Numbered from the stretch's first letter, positions 1-5,651 are shown. The stretch: 8,187 nt of DNA from Spirochaetaceae bacterium (GCA_003141795.1 PLNO01000184.1:2132-10318), one strand, 5' to 3'. Numbers and translations: made by a program. The notes: a model not told the origin generated them from the sequence alone.

Positions 1-1
1 T

Positions 2-166
2 GTCGGGCGTCGTGACCTTGTCGCCCTCAACATCACCGGCGGCGGCCAGCGGAGGCTGCGCCGGGAAATGCCCGTGACCGCGCTGCGGCCGGACATCGTT
101 CTCATCATGGAAAAGCTTCGCGACAACGACACGGACCGGGACATCCTGGGGGAGGCGCTGGCATGA
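2..166 (+). CDS. C-terminal fragment of a PLP-dependent threonine synthase / cysteate synthase-like enzyme
   Basis: Only the last 54 codons are in the window; the gene begins upstream. The frame is open from base 2 to the TGA at 164-166. The tail contains ALNITGGGQRRLRREM followed by LRPDI. A hydrophobic strand ending in a TGGG or TGHG turn near the C-terminus is characteristic of fold-type II PLP enzymes of the threonine synthase family. From memory, the NITGGG form resembles cysteate synthase-like members more than ordinary threonine synthase, which has TGHGLKDP. Cysteate synthase makes L-cysteate from O-phosphoserine and sulfite. The stop codon overlaps the next start as ATGA, so the two genes are almost certainly cotranscribed and translationally coupled. 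Without the N-terminal two-thirds, including the PLP lysine, the substrate cannot be read. A threonine synthase paralogue or another beta-replacement enzyme remains possible. Confidence 0.55.
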   Translation, partial: VGRRDLVALNITGGGQRRLRREMPVTALRPDIVLIMEKLRDNDTDRDILGEALA

Positions 167-1407
167 GCGACATCTTCGACAAGTGCAGGGGCGACGGCGG
201 GAACTTCGGGGCGTTCCGCGCCCGCGGCGACATGTACTTCACGCAGCCCATCCTCGAGGGCACCCCCGGGGCGCGCATGCGGCACGCGGGCAAAGAGGTG
301 ATCGTCTGGGCCATCAACAACTACCTCGGGATCGCAGGCAGGCCCGAGCTCACCGAGGCCGCCGCCCGGGCGCTGGAGCACTACGGGCCGAGCGCGCCCA
401 TGGGGTCTCGTCTTCTCACGGGAAACTCCCGGGAGCACATCAACCTGGAGGCGCAGCTCGCCTCGTTCCTCCACAAGCAGGCCGCCATCGTCTTCAACTA
501 CGGGTACCTCGGCGTCATGGGGACGATCTCCGCGATCGTGGGCAAGGACGACGTCGTGGTGATCGACTCTCTGTCCCACGCATCGATGATCGACGCGACG
601 ATCCTCGCCTCGGCGGGGCGCCGATTCAGGCCCTTCAAGCACAACGACATGGAGGACCTGGAGGCGCACCTCCGCGCGGCGGACAAGGATCGCAAAGGCG
701 GCATCCTCATCGTCACCGAGGGGGTCTTCGGGATGAAGGGGAACCTCTCCCGCCTGCCTGCGATCGTCCGGCTGAAGGAGAAGTACGGCGCACGGCTGTT
801 CGTCGACGACGCGCACGGCTTCGGCGTCATGGGGGAGGACGGCCGGGGCACCGGGGAGCACCTCGGCGCACATGAGGGAATCGATCTGTACTTCGGCACC
901 TTCGCCAAGACCTTCGCGGCGATCGGCGGGGTGACCGCTGGGGACAAGGACGTCGTGGAATGGATACGTTACAACGCCCGTTCGAACGTGTTTGCAAAAG
1001 CCCTCCCGATGGTGTATGTGAAGACGGTGGAAAAGGCCCTGTCGATAGTGAGGAACGAGCCCGAGCTCAGGGAGCGCATGTGGCGGATCGCGCGCAGGCT
1101 GCAGTCGGGCCTCACGGACCTTGGCTACGACATCGGGGAGACGGAATCCCCGATCACGCCCGTGTACGTGAACGCGGGAGACGAGACGGCGGCCATGTCC
1201 ATGATCAGGTATCTTCGGGAGGAGCACGGCGTGTTCGTTTCCGGTGTCACCTTCCCCGTCGTCCCTCCGGGGGTCGTCCTTTTCCGCATGATCCCCACCG
1301 CGGCACACACGGAGGAGGACGTGGATGAGACCCTCACCGCTTTCCGCCGGATGCGGGACGACATGACGATCGACCTTGCCGCCAAACCCTCCCTGGTCAA
1401 CCGATGA
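163..1407 (+). CDS. Alpha-oxoamine synthase of the serine palmitoyltransferase / cysteate fatty-acyltransferase type
   Basis: A complete 414-residue cytosolic PLP enzyme (fold type I) predicted to condense an amino acid with an acyl thioester, releasing CO2 and giving a 3-keto long-chain amine. Family landmarks are all present: NNYLG at 52-56, GSRLLTGN at 81-88, a PLP-stacking His139 in SLSHAS, TEGVFGM at 185-191, cofactor Asp215/Asp216 and His218 in VDDAHGFG, the Schiff-base Lys249 in GTFAKTF, and Arg375 of FRMIPTAAHT, the usual carboxylate-binding position. The VDDAHGFGVMG, YFGTFAKT and FAKALPM segments match, from memory, the Bacteroidetes serine palmitoyltransferase and sulfonolipid-forming clade better than BioF or threonine-pathway Kbl. 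The ATG overlaps the upstream stop (ATGA), and the downstream SDR start overlaps this stop in the same way. The amino-acid substrate (serine or cysteate) is inferred only from the neighbours. Class assignment is confident; specificity is not. Confidence 0.88.
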   Translation: MSDIFDKCRGDGGNFGAFRARGDMYFTQPILEGTPGARMRHAGKEVIVWAINNYLGIAGRPELTEAAARALEHYGPSAPMGSRLLTGNSREHINLEAQLASFLHKQAAIVFNYGYLGVMGTISAIVGKDDVVVIDSLSHASMIDATILASAGRRFRPFKHNDMEDLEAHLRAADKDRKGGILIVTEGVFGMKGNLSRLPAIVRLKEKYGARLFVDDAHGFGVMGEDGRGTGEHLGAHEGIDLYFGTFAKTFAAIGGVTAGDKDVVEWIRYNARSNVFAKALPMVYVKTVEKALSIVRNEPELRERMWRIARRLQSGLTDLGYDIGETESPITPVYVNAGDETAAMSMIRYLREEHGVFVSGVTFPVVPPGVVLFRMIPTAAHTEEDVDETLTAFRRMRDDMTIDLAAKPSLVNR

Positions 1408-2201
1408 GCACCGCGCTCGTCACGGGAGCTTCACGGGGGATCGGGAGGGCGATCGCCGGAGCGCTGTGCGGCGCAGGCTATACCGTGATCGGCACCTCGC
1501 GATCTCCGCAGTCCCTCCCTGCCGCCGAACGCCTGCCCGGCGTCCGCTACCTGCAACTGGACCTCGTATCACAGGCGAGCATCGACGCCCTGGTGGCCGC
1601 GGCGGGTGACGTAGACGTGCTCGTCAACAACGCCGGCCAGAGCCAGATCGGCGCGATCGAGGAGGTGCCCGTCTCCCGCATGCGCGCGCTTTTCGAAGCG
1701 AACCTCTTCGGCGCTTTGTCCCTGACGCAGCGGGTGCTTCCCGGCATGCGCGCACGAAAGTCGGGATCCATCGTCACCGTCGCCTCCTTCGCCGCAGTCA
1801 CCCCCGTGCCGTTCCTCTCGATGTACGCGGCAAGCAAGGCCGCGCTGGTGGCGGCCTTCAAGGGGCTGCGTCAGGAGGTCGCACCCTGGAGGATCCGGGT
1901 CAGCGTCGTTGCACCCTTCGACGTGCACACCGCCATTCCCCTGGACGTCTGCTATGACGAGCGCTCCGCCTACATGCCGACCATTGCGGAGGTGCGCGGC
2001 GTTCGCGACAGGGGGCTCGCGGAGGCCCCGGGGCCCGAAGTGATCGCCTCGGCGGTGCTCGGTGTCCTCCGTGCGCGCAGGCCGCGCTTTTTCATCGCCG
2101 CCGGACGGTCGGCGGGGGTGAGCGCTTTCCTCGTGAAGCATCTCCCCGAGTCAGCCGTCGAATCGATCGTGCGCCGGAGCTTTCATTTACCGCAGGCATG
2201 A
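1404..2201 (+). CDS. Classical short-chain dehydrogenase/reductase, candidate 3-ketoacyl-amine (long-chain base) reductase
   Basis: A 265-residue Rossmann-fold NAD(P)H oxidoreductase. The cofactor motif TGASRGIG is at residues 7-14 and NNAG at 75-78. The catalytic tetrad appears complete: Asn100 (EANLFG), Ser128 (TVASF), Tyr141 and Lys145 (YAASK). An Arg after TS in the second strand (TSRS, residues 31-34) suits NADPH, though this is only suggestive. The length is normal for a classical SDR, and the tail ends in a short hydrophobic and basic stretch. The start ATG overlaps the stop of the alpha-oxoamine synthase gene, so the two are coupled. From that position the expected job is to reduce the 3-keto group of the condensation product to a 3-hydroxy long-chain base, as 3-ketodihydrosphingosine reductase does. 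SDR sequence alone does not fix the substrate, so the reductase role is inference from context. Confidence 0.82.
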   Translation: MSTALVTGASRGIGRAIAGALCGAGYTVIGTSRSPQSLPAAERLPGVRYLQLDLVSQASIDALVAAAGDVDVLVNNAGQSQIGAIEEVPVSRMRALFEANLFGALSLTQRVLPGMRARKSGSIVTVASFAAVTPVPFLSMYAASKAALVAAFKGLRQEVAPWRIRVSVVAPFDVHTAIPLDVCYDERSAYMPTIAEVRGVRDRGLAEAPGPEVIASAVLGVLRARRPRFFIAAGRSAGVSAFLVKHLPESAVESIVRRSFHLPQA

Positions 2202-2232
2202 CGCCACCATGGCGTTCGCTCGATCCGTGGCG
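2202..2232. repeat. Inverted repeat between convergent genes, possible weak terminator
   Basis: CGCCAC (2202-2207) is repeated inverted as GTGGCG (2227-2232), and a smaller alternative hairpin CGCCA/TGGCG spans 2202-2214. It starts directly after the SDR stop, in the 57-base gap before the convergent vapC-like gene ends. No U-run follows on either strand, so intrinsic termination is doubtful. Confidence 0.25.
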
Positions 2233-2258
2233 CGTGGCCGTGAATTGGATGGAGTGAC

Positions 2259-2696
2259 TCAGCGCAGGAGGTGGAGTACCGGTTCGAGCCCTGTGCCCGC
2301 CAGCGCTCTGACAAGTGAACCATCAAAGGTGGAAAGACGCCCCGTGTGGTGGCGGGCAAGCGCCGCAAGGTAGAAATCGGTAAGCTGTTGCGGACCCTGA
2401 AGTCTGGAAAGAAGGGCCGGCTCCAGAGCGGTCAGTAGCGAAACATCGTCCTGCCAGAAGACGTGACCAGAGTCCTTGCAGAAGCGAGTGAGCCGTTCAA
2501 TAACGTCCTGAACCGTTGTCTGCGCCGAAGGGTAGGAGGGATTTGAGAGTACCCTGACGCAACCATTTTCTGTGATGGGGCAGGTTGCCCACGACCGCCG
2601 TCCTTCGCCGCCGAACCACTCGTGCGCGGACTCGTGGTTGACGTGGGAGGGGTCGAAGAGCGCAACAAGGACATTCACGTCCAAAAGCACCACCAT
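2259..2696 (-). CDS. vapC: PIN-domain toxin, VapC family
   Basis: A 145-residue PIN-domain protein predicted to be the RNase toxin of a VapBC module. VapC proteins cleave specific RNAs, often tRNA or the rRNA sarcin-ricin loop, using Mg2+ held by conserved acids. All four expected acids are visible: Asp6 in LLDVNVLVALFD, Glu43 in ITENGCVRVL, Asp107 in QLTDFYLAALA and Asp125 in STFDGSL. The toxin therefore looks intact. The ATG lies 5 bases after the antitoxin stop, with only a weak ribosome site, so coupled translation is likely. The gene ends convergently with the SDR gene. The pattern resembles the subgroup with TEN..RVL and LTD.YLA..A motifs. The target RNA cannot be predicted. Identity as a PIN toxin is well supported by motif set, size and partner. 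Confidence 0.9.
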   Translation of the reverse strand: MVVLLDVNVLVALFDPSHVNHESAHEWFGGEGRRSWATCPITENGCVRVLSNPSYPSAQTTVQDVIERLTRFCKDSGHVFWQDDVSLLTALEPALLSRLQGPQQLTDFYLAALARHHTGRLSTFDGSLVRALAGTGLEPVLHLLR

Positions 2697-2701
2697 CGGA
2701 C

Positions 2702-2917
2702 TCAGTCTCGGAGCTTGTTCACATCGTCCAGTCCGTGTGTGTCGCCAGCCTTCCGCGGCAAGACAGGCACCCCGTTGCGCATTTCTCCTTCAGCAGAGCT
2801 TCTGGTCGCCTTCAAGATGAGCTCCGAGATAACGGTTCCCAACGGGGCGCCTCGTTGGCGAGAAAGTAAACGAACCTTGGCAAGCGCTTCGGGGTCAAGA
2901 TTCACCGTAGTCCTCAC
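2702..2917 (-). CDS. vapB: Ribbon-helix-helix antitoxin, VapB-like
   Basis: A 71-residue protein starting at GTG (2917-2915). The first 40 residues fit a ribbon-helix-helix DNA-binding fold: the MRTTVNLDPEAL strand, then helices covering ALAKVRLLSRQRG and LGTVISELILKA. The tail from about residue 43 is hydrophilic and probably wraps the toxin. Known VapB antitoxins block VapC and repress their own promoter as a VapBC complex. The gene precedes the toxin gene by 5 bases on the same strand, the standard order. The GTG start is chosen because it places the strand at the very N-terminus, and no in-frame ATG fits. No clear Shine-Dalgarno sequence precedes it. A CopG/Arc-like antitoxin name would be equally fair. 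Confidence 0.82.
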   Translation of the reverse strand: MRTTVNLDPEALAKVRLLSRQRGAPLGTVISELILKATRSSAEGEMRNGVPVLPRKAGDTHGLDDVNKLRD

Positions 2918-2936
2918 ATACGGAAGAGTGTTGCAT

Positions 2937-2967
2937 CACGCATCAGATGTCAAGCGTCAAATGCGTG
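2937..2967. promoter_or_regulatory. Candidate VapBC autoregulatory operator with promoter elements
   Basis: CACGCAT (2937-2943) and its exact inverse ATGCGTG (2961-2967) flank a 17-base spacer, about 20 bases upstream of the antitoxin GTG. On the - strand, a TTGACA-like -35 (2953-2948) lies between the arms. The matching -10 is poor, so the promoter is tentative. Ribbon-helix-helix antitoxins usually bind such paired half-sites. Confidence 0.33.
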
Positions 2968-3039
2968 CACTTGCTGCGATGTGCCTTGCGCCTCCGATTC
3001 CATCTTGCTCCTGTTGCCTGCGGCTGCTGTCTTTTGGTT

Positions 3040-3053
3040 CCTAAAAATGATAG
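3040..3053 (+). promoter_or_regulatory. Candidate DeoR operator word upstream of the repressor gene
   Basis: CCTAAAAATG at 3040-3049, followed by AT, recurs exactly at 3990-3999 in the transporter promoter region. The AAAATGAT part recurs at 4049-4056. The position, about 50 bases upstream of the repressor start, suits autoregulation. No convincing promoter pair was found around it. Confidence 0.3.
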
Positions 3054-3086
3054 AAGGAAGGCGTTGACCCAAGCCCAGGCTTTGCC

Positions 3087-3092
3087 AAGGAG
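3087..3092 (+). promoter_or_regulatory. Shine-Dalgarno site that decides the repressor start
   Basis: AAGGAG abuts an ATG at 3093 with no spacing, and lies 6 bases before a second in-frame ATG at 3099. The second spacing is normal and the first is not, so 3099 is the better start. Confidence 0.7.
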
Positions 3093-3098
3093 ATGCGT

Positions 3099-3902
3099 AT
3101 GCACGAGATCGAACGCCAGCAAGCGATCCTGAGGCTTCTCGAAGAGGTTCAGTTCATCACCGTCAAAGAGCTCGCCGACCGTTTTTCTTCCTCGGTGACG
3201 ACGATCCGTCGGGATCTCGATACGCTCTCTCTCAATGGGTCCGTGAAGAGGATCAGAGGCGCTGCCCAGCTGGCCAACGCCAACATCTCGGAGCTGAAGC
3301 CGAAAATGGCCCATTTCCGCGCACCGATCATATCGGAGATACCGTTCAACGAACGCATGGGCCTCAGGATGGAACAGAAGCGGCTGATTGCAAAGAAGGC
3401 CGTATCCCTCTGCGCCCCGGATGACATCATCATGATGGACGGGGGTTCGACTGTTTTCAGCATGGTTCACTTCATGCACAACACGCATTTCGTCATCATG
3501 ACCCACTCGCTCGCCGTGGCGACGTATCTCACCGCGCATACGCAGAATACTGTTGTTCTTGCCGGTGGGGTCATCTATCCGGATTCCCAGCTCCTCTTCG
3601 ATCCGTTCGGATCGGCGACGTTCAAGAACTACAGCGCTTCGAAGGTGTTCATGGGAGTGAAGGGGATCGACGAGCGCGGGGTGAGCAATTCCGACCTGAT
3701 GCTCATCCGCCTCGATCAGGAGATGATCGAACGTGGCAAGCAGCTCATCATCCTTGCTGACAGCAGCAAATTCGGAAGAAACGGTGGGCTGATCCTGTGC
3801 GATTTCGATCGTGTCAGCGCCGTCGTCTCCGACGCCGGCGTGCCTGATAGCGCAAGAGAAATGCTGAAAGCGAAGAACGTGGAACTCATCATCGCCGATT
3901 GA
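3099..3902 (+). CDS. DeoR/GlpR-family transcriptional repressor of the sugar operon
   Basis: A 267-residue regulator with an N-terminal winged helix-turn-helix (about residues 3-55). It includes ITVKELADRFSSSVTTIRRDLDTL, close to the family's V.ELA..F.VS..TIRRDL signature; the family valine is replaced by a serine here. A DeoRC sugar-phosphate sensor domain follows from about residue 90, with DGGST at 114-118, the MTHSLAVATYL segment, VLAGG at 153-157, FMGVKGID and ADSSKFGR at 220-227. Between the two domains the linker (about residues 54-88) is longer than in typical 250-residue members. The start at 3099 is chosen over 3093 because of Shine-Dalgarno spacing. DeoR proteins repress neighbouring sugar operons and release DNA on binding a phosphorylated intermediate. 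Here the kinase downstream would make that inducer. The sugar cannot be named. The gene has the same orientation as the transporter operon but is probably a separate transcript, given the promoter-like intergenic region. Confidence 0.9.
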   Translation: MHEIERQQAILRLLEEVQFITVKELADRFSSSVTTIRRDLDTLSLNGSVKRIRGAAQLANANISELKPKMAHFRAPIISEIPFNERMGLRMEQKRLIAKKAVSLCAPDDIIMMDGGSTVFSMVHFMHNTHFVIMTHSLAVATYLTAHTQNTVVLAGGVIYPDSQLLFDPFGSATFKNYSASKVFMGVKGIDERGVSNSDLMLIRLDQEMIERGKQLIILADSSKFGRNGGLILCDFDRVSAVVSDAGVPDSAREMLKAKNVELIIAD

Positions 3903-3953
3903 GCGCCTCCCTTCGAGTGCCGCCAAACGCTTCTCTCCTCAGCCGTTTCGGTG

Positions 3954-3963
3954 TGCATATGCA
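3954..3963. promoter_or_regulatory. Perfect 10-bp palindrome
   Basis: TGCATATGCA is self-complementary and lies 51 bases after the repressor stop and about 100 bases upstream of the predicted transporter promoter. It could be a protein-binding site, but a palindrome of this length can arise by chance and does not match a consensus I can name. Confidence 0.2.
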
Positions 3964-3989
3964 TCAGAAAGCCGTGCTGTAATGATTCG

Positions 3990-3999
3990 CCTAAAAATG
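3990..3999 (+). promoter_or_regulatory. Second copy of the candidate DeoR operator word
   Basis: CCTAAAAATG is identical to 3040-3049 upstream of the repressor gene. It lies at the left edge of the AT-rich tract, roughly 60 bases upstream of the predicted -35. A related AAAATGAT at 4049-4056 abuts that -35, a good place for a repressor to act. Confidence 0.33.
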
Positions 4000-4055
4000 G
4001 ACATAAATTAAAATAGGGTAAAATAAAATAAAAAAGGTTAAATTAAAGAAAATGA

Positions 4056-4084
4056 TTGATTTTGCTCCAATTATGTTCTAACAT
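4056..4084 (+). promoter_or_regulatory. Predicted sigma-70-type promoter of the transporter operon
   Basis: TTGATT (4056-4061) and TAACAT (4079-4084) are separated by 17 bases and each matches 4 of 6 consensus bases. The sequence just upstream (about 4000-4055) is very A/T-rich, like an UP element. The promoter would give a leader of about 210 bases before the binding-protein gene. It is predicted by eye only. Confidence 0.42.
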
Positions 4085-4147
4085 GCCCTCTGTTCGTCAA
4101 TCATACCCATGATAAAGGTTCTTTTGAAAGGAGGCATAAAGGACTCT

Positions 4148-4168
4148 ATGGCCGCTGATGGAAGATAG
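4148..4168 (+). CDS. Possible leader peptide (MAADGR), doubtful
   Basis: ATG at 4148 opens six codons ending at TAG 4166-4168. AAAGGA (4138-4143) lies 4 bases upstream, and a stronger AAAGGAGG (4127-4134) lies 13 bases upstream. A ribosome site this strong without a normal gene behind it is unusual. The peptide shows no attenuation-type codon run. It could equally be a standby ribosome site or chance. Confidence 0.2.
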   Translation: MAADGR

Positions 4169-4181
4169 GCACGCATTCTAT

Positions 4182-4250
4182 GGGGTCCAATTTCATGAGG
4201 CTGTTGCTTCGGAATTGGCAGTGTCATTTGCCCCGGTTTCGGCGAAATCG
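4182..4250 (+). promoter_or_regulatory. Potentially structured 5' leader of the transporter mRNA
   Basis: GGGG (4182-4185) and CCAATT (4187-4192) can pair with CCCC (4231-4234) and AATTGG (4213-4218). CGGTTTC/GAAATCG (4234-4240 with 4244-4250) forms an adjacent 7-bp hairpin with one G-U pair and a GGC loop; its first base competes with the CCCC pairing. No U-run follows. I do not recognise a known riboswitch, so this is a fold prediction by eye. Confidence 0.28.
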
Positions 4251-4300
4251 AGCGCAAGTGAAAAAATCATTAAGAAGCTTCAAAGGATGGAGGCAATTGA

Positions 4301-5641
4301 ATGAAAAAGACATTGTTCATCGCCGTCTTACTTGCCATTTTTGTCGTTGTTCAACCTTCTTTCGCGGGTACGAACTGGAAAGCAGAGTTGAAGAACTGGT
4401 CCGGCAAGACCCTGCACATCATCATGATAGGCGATCCATGGATCACCGCATTCCAGCAGGTTGCGCCGGAGTTCGAAAAGCTCACCGGCGCCAAGATCAT
4501 TATCGACGGCTACGGCTACGATGCCACGCATGAAAAAGAAGTGCTCGAGGGCAGCCAGAAATCTACGACCACGGATATCGTCGTTCTCGACGCACCGTGG
4601 ATCGGTGAGTTCGCCGAGGGCGGCTACGTCGAAGACCTCAAGCCGTACATCAACAAAACGAACGCGAGTGTGATCGAATACAACGACTACCTGAAGGTTT
4701 TCCGGGAGGTCTCGGACTGGAAGGGAAAGGTCATCGGCATGCCGTTCGCCGCGTACTTCGTCACGACCTGCTATCGCAAGGACCTGCTCGATGCGGAGAA
4801 CCTCAAGCCGGCCAAGACGCTCGACGAATGGAAAGCGATCGCGGCGAAGTTCACCAACAACCCGAAGTATCCTGGCATGTACGGTCTGGCGATGAACAAC
4901 CAGCAGGGATCATGCGTCGGGCAGTCGTATTTTGAGTACATCTGGAACGTGGGGGGGAAGCCCTTCAAGAGCTGCTACCCCGGATCTAAGGCGCCCTATG
5001 CCGACATGAAACCGCTGCTCGACAGCCCCGAAAGCATCGAAGTGGTCAAACTGTTCATCGACATGCTGAAATACCAGCCGGATGGAGCCTTGAACATCGC
5101 CTGGGACGACCGTGACAACTACTTCAGCGCTGGGAAGCTCGCCATGGTGAGCGAATGGTCGGCGAGGTTGCCGGCGTTCCTGAGCCCGAAGACTTCCACA
5201 GTGTCCGGCCAGATCATCAACGCCGTCGTTCCCGCCAAAGCCGGGGTCAAGCCCGTGCCTCCCCTGGGTGGATGGGTCATGGGGATCTCCAAGTACAGCG
5301 GTCAGAAAGACATGGCGTGGGATTTCATCAAATGGTTCTGCAGCTCTGAAACGCACAAGCGGTTCGTCGATGCTGGAGGGATGCCCAGCAGGTACAGCGC
5401 CTTGAAAGACTCCGCGCTGCTTGCGAAGTATCCGACGTTCCCCGCCATTGCCCAGTCGGTCGACCTGGCGTTCGCGGACTGCAGGCCGAGAATCCCCGAA
5501 GGTTTCGAGATCATCAGCACCATCGGAATGTATATCTCACGCGCCATGACGGGCGAGCTGACCCCCGAAGCGGCGATGGCGCAAGCCAACAAGGATGTGA
5601 AAGCTATCCTCCTCAAGGGCGGATACAAGATGTCGAATTAG
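4301..5641 (+). CDS. Periplasmic carbohydrate/polyol-binding protein of an ABC transporter (family 1)
   Basis: A 446-residue extracellular solute-binding protein. Residues 1-22 form a Sec signal peptide: MKK, a hydrophobic core, then PSFA before Gly23, fitting signal peptidase I. There is no lipobox Cys, so the protein is soluble in the periplasm. The mature part has family-1 traits: an early strand TLHIIMIGDPW, PEFEKLTG at 56-63, DIVVLDAPWIGEFAEGG at 92-108, LDEWKAIAAKF, and late GGWVMGIS at 323-330 followed by AWDFIKWF and GGMPSR. Five mature cysteines (157, 205, 225, 347, 394) are more than usual, and some may form disulfides. GGAGG at 4289-4293, 7 bases before the ATG, supports the start. 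Two permease genes follow. The ligand is probably a sugar or sugar alcohol, judging from the permease type, the kinase and the DeoR regulator; it cannot be identified here. Confidence 0.9.
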   Translation: MKKTLFIAVLLAIFVVVQPSFAGTNWKAELKNWSGKTLHIIMIGDPWITAFQQVAPEFEKLTGAKIIIDGYGYDATHEKEVLEGSQKSTTTDIVVLDAPWIGEFAEGGYVEDLKPYINKTNASVIEYNDYLKVFREVSDWKGKVIGMPFAAYFVTTCYRKDLLDAENLKPAKTLDEWKAIAAKFTNNPKYPGMYGLAMNNQQGSCVGQSYFEYIWNVGGKPFKSCYPGSKAPYADMKPLLDSPESIEVVKLFIDMLKYQPDGALNIAWDDRDNYFSAGKLAMVSEWSARLPAFLSPKTSTVSGQIINAVVPAKAGVKPVPPLGGWVMGISKYSGQKDMAWDFIKWFCSSETHKRFVDAGGMPSRYSALKDSALLAKYPTFPAIAQSVDLAFADCRPRIPEGFEIISTIGMYISRAMTGELTPEAAMAQANKDVKAILLKGGYKMSN

Positions 5642-5651
5642 CGAACCGTGG

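Larger units (their letters stand above)
3903..4300. other. 398-base intergenic region: AT-rich promoter and long leader
   Basis: No convincing protein gene lies here. From left to right it holds GC-rich spacer, a palindrome at 3954-3963, the shared CCTAAAAATG word at 3990, an AT-rich tract at about 3990-4080, a promoter candidate at 4056-4084, an orphan strong ribosome site at 4127-4134 with a possible 6-residue leader peptide, and potentially paired segments at 4182-4250 before the binding-protein ribosome site. No terminator for the repressor gene was identified. Confidence 0.7.

Noticed and set aside
183..875. 230-codon + frame inside the acyltransferase gene
   Set aside because: Arg/Gly/His-rich composition is typical of a shifted frame in high-GC DNA.
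163..1407. Naming the acyltransferase bioF or kbl
   Set aside because: The Schiff-base motif GTFAKT and the FAKALPM region fit the serine palmitoyltransferase-like group better, and no biotin or threonine-dehydrogenase gene is adjacent.
1569..2141. 190-codon - frame opposite the SDR gene
   Set aside because: It is a shadow of a gene with a complete catalytic motif set and shows no domain of its own.
2943..3926. 327-codon open frame on the - strand opposite the repressor gene
   Set aside because: It is antisense to a clear DeoR gene, has no recognisable domain and is rich in His, Arg, Asp and Glu as expected of a reverse-strand shadow.
4010..4060. Replication origin or attachment site in the AT-rich tract
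   Set aside because: No DnaA boxes, integrase gene or flanking direct repeats were seen; promoter function explains it more simply.
4180..4533. 117-codon + frame starting in the leader and overlapping the binding-protein gene
   Set aside because: It overlaps over 230 bases of a confident gene in another frame, has no ribosome site, and its protein has no recognisable fold.
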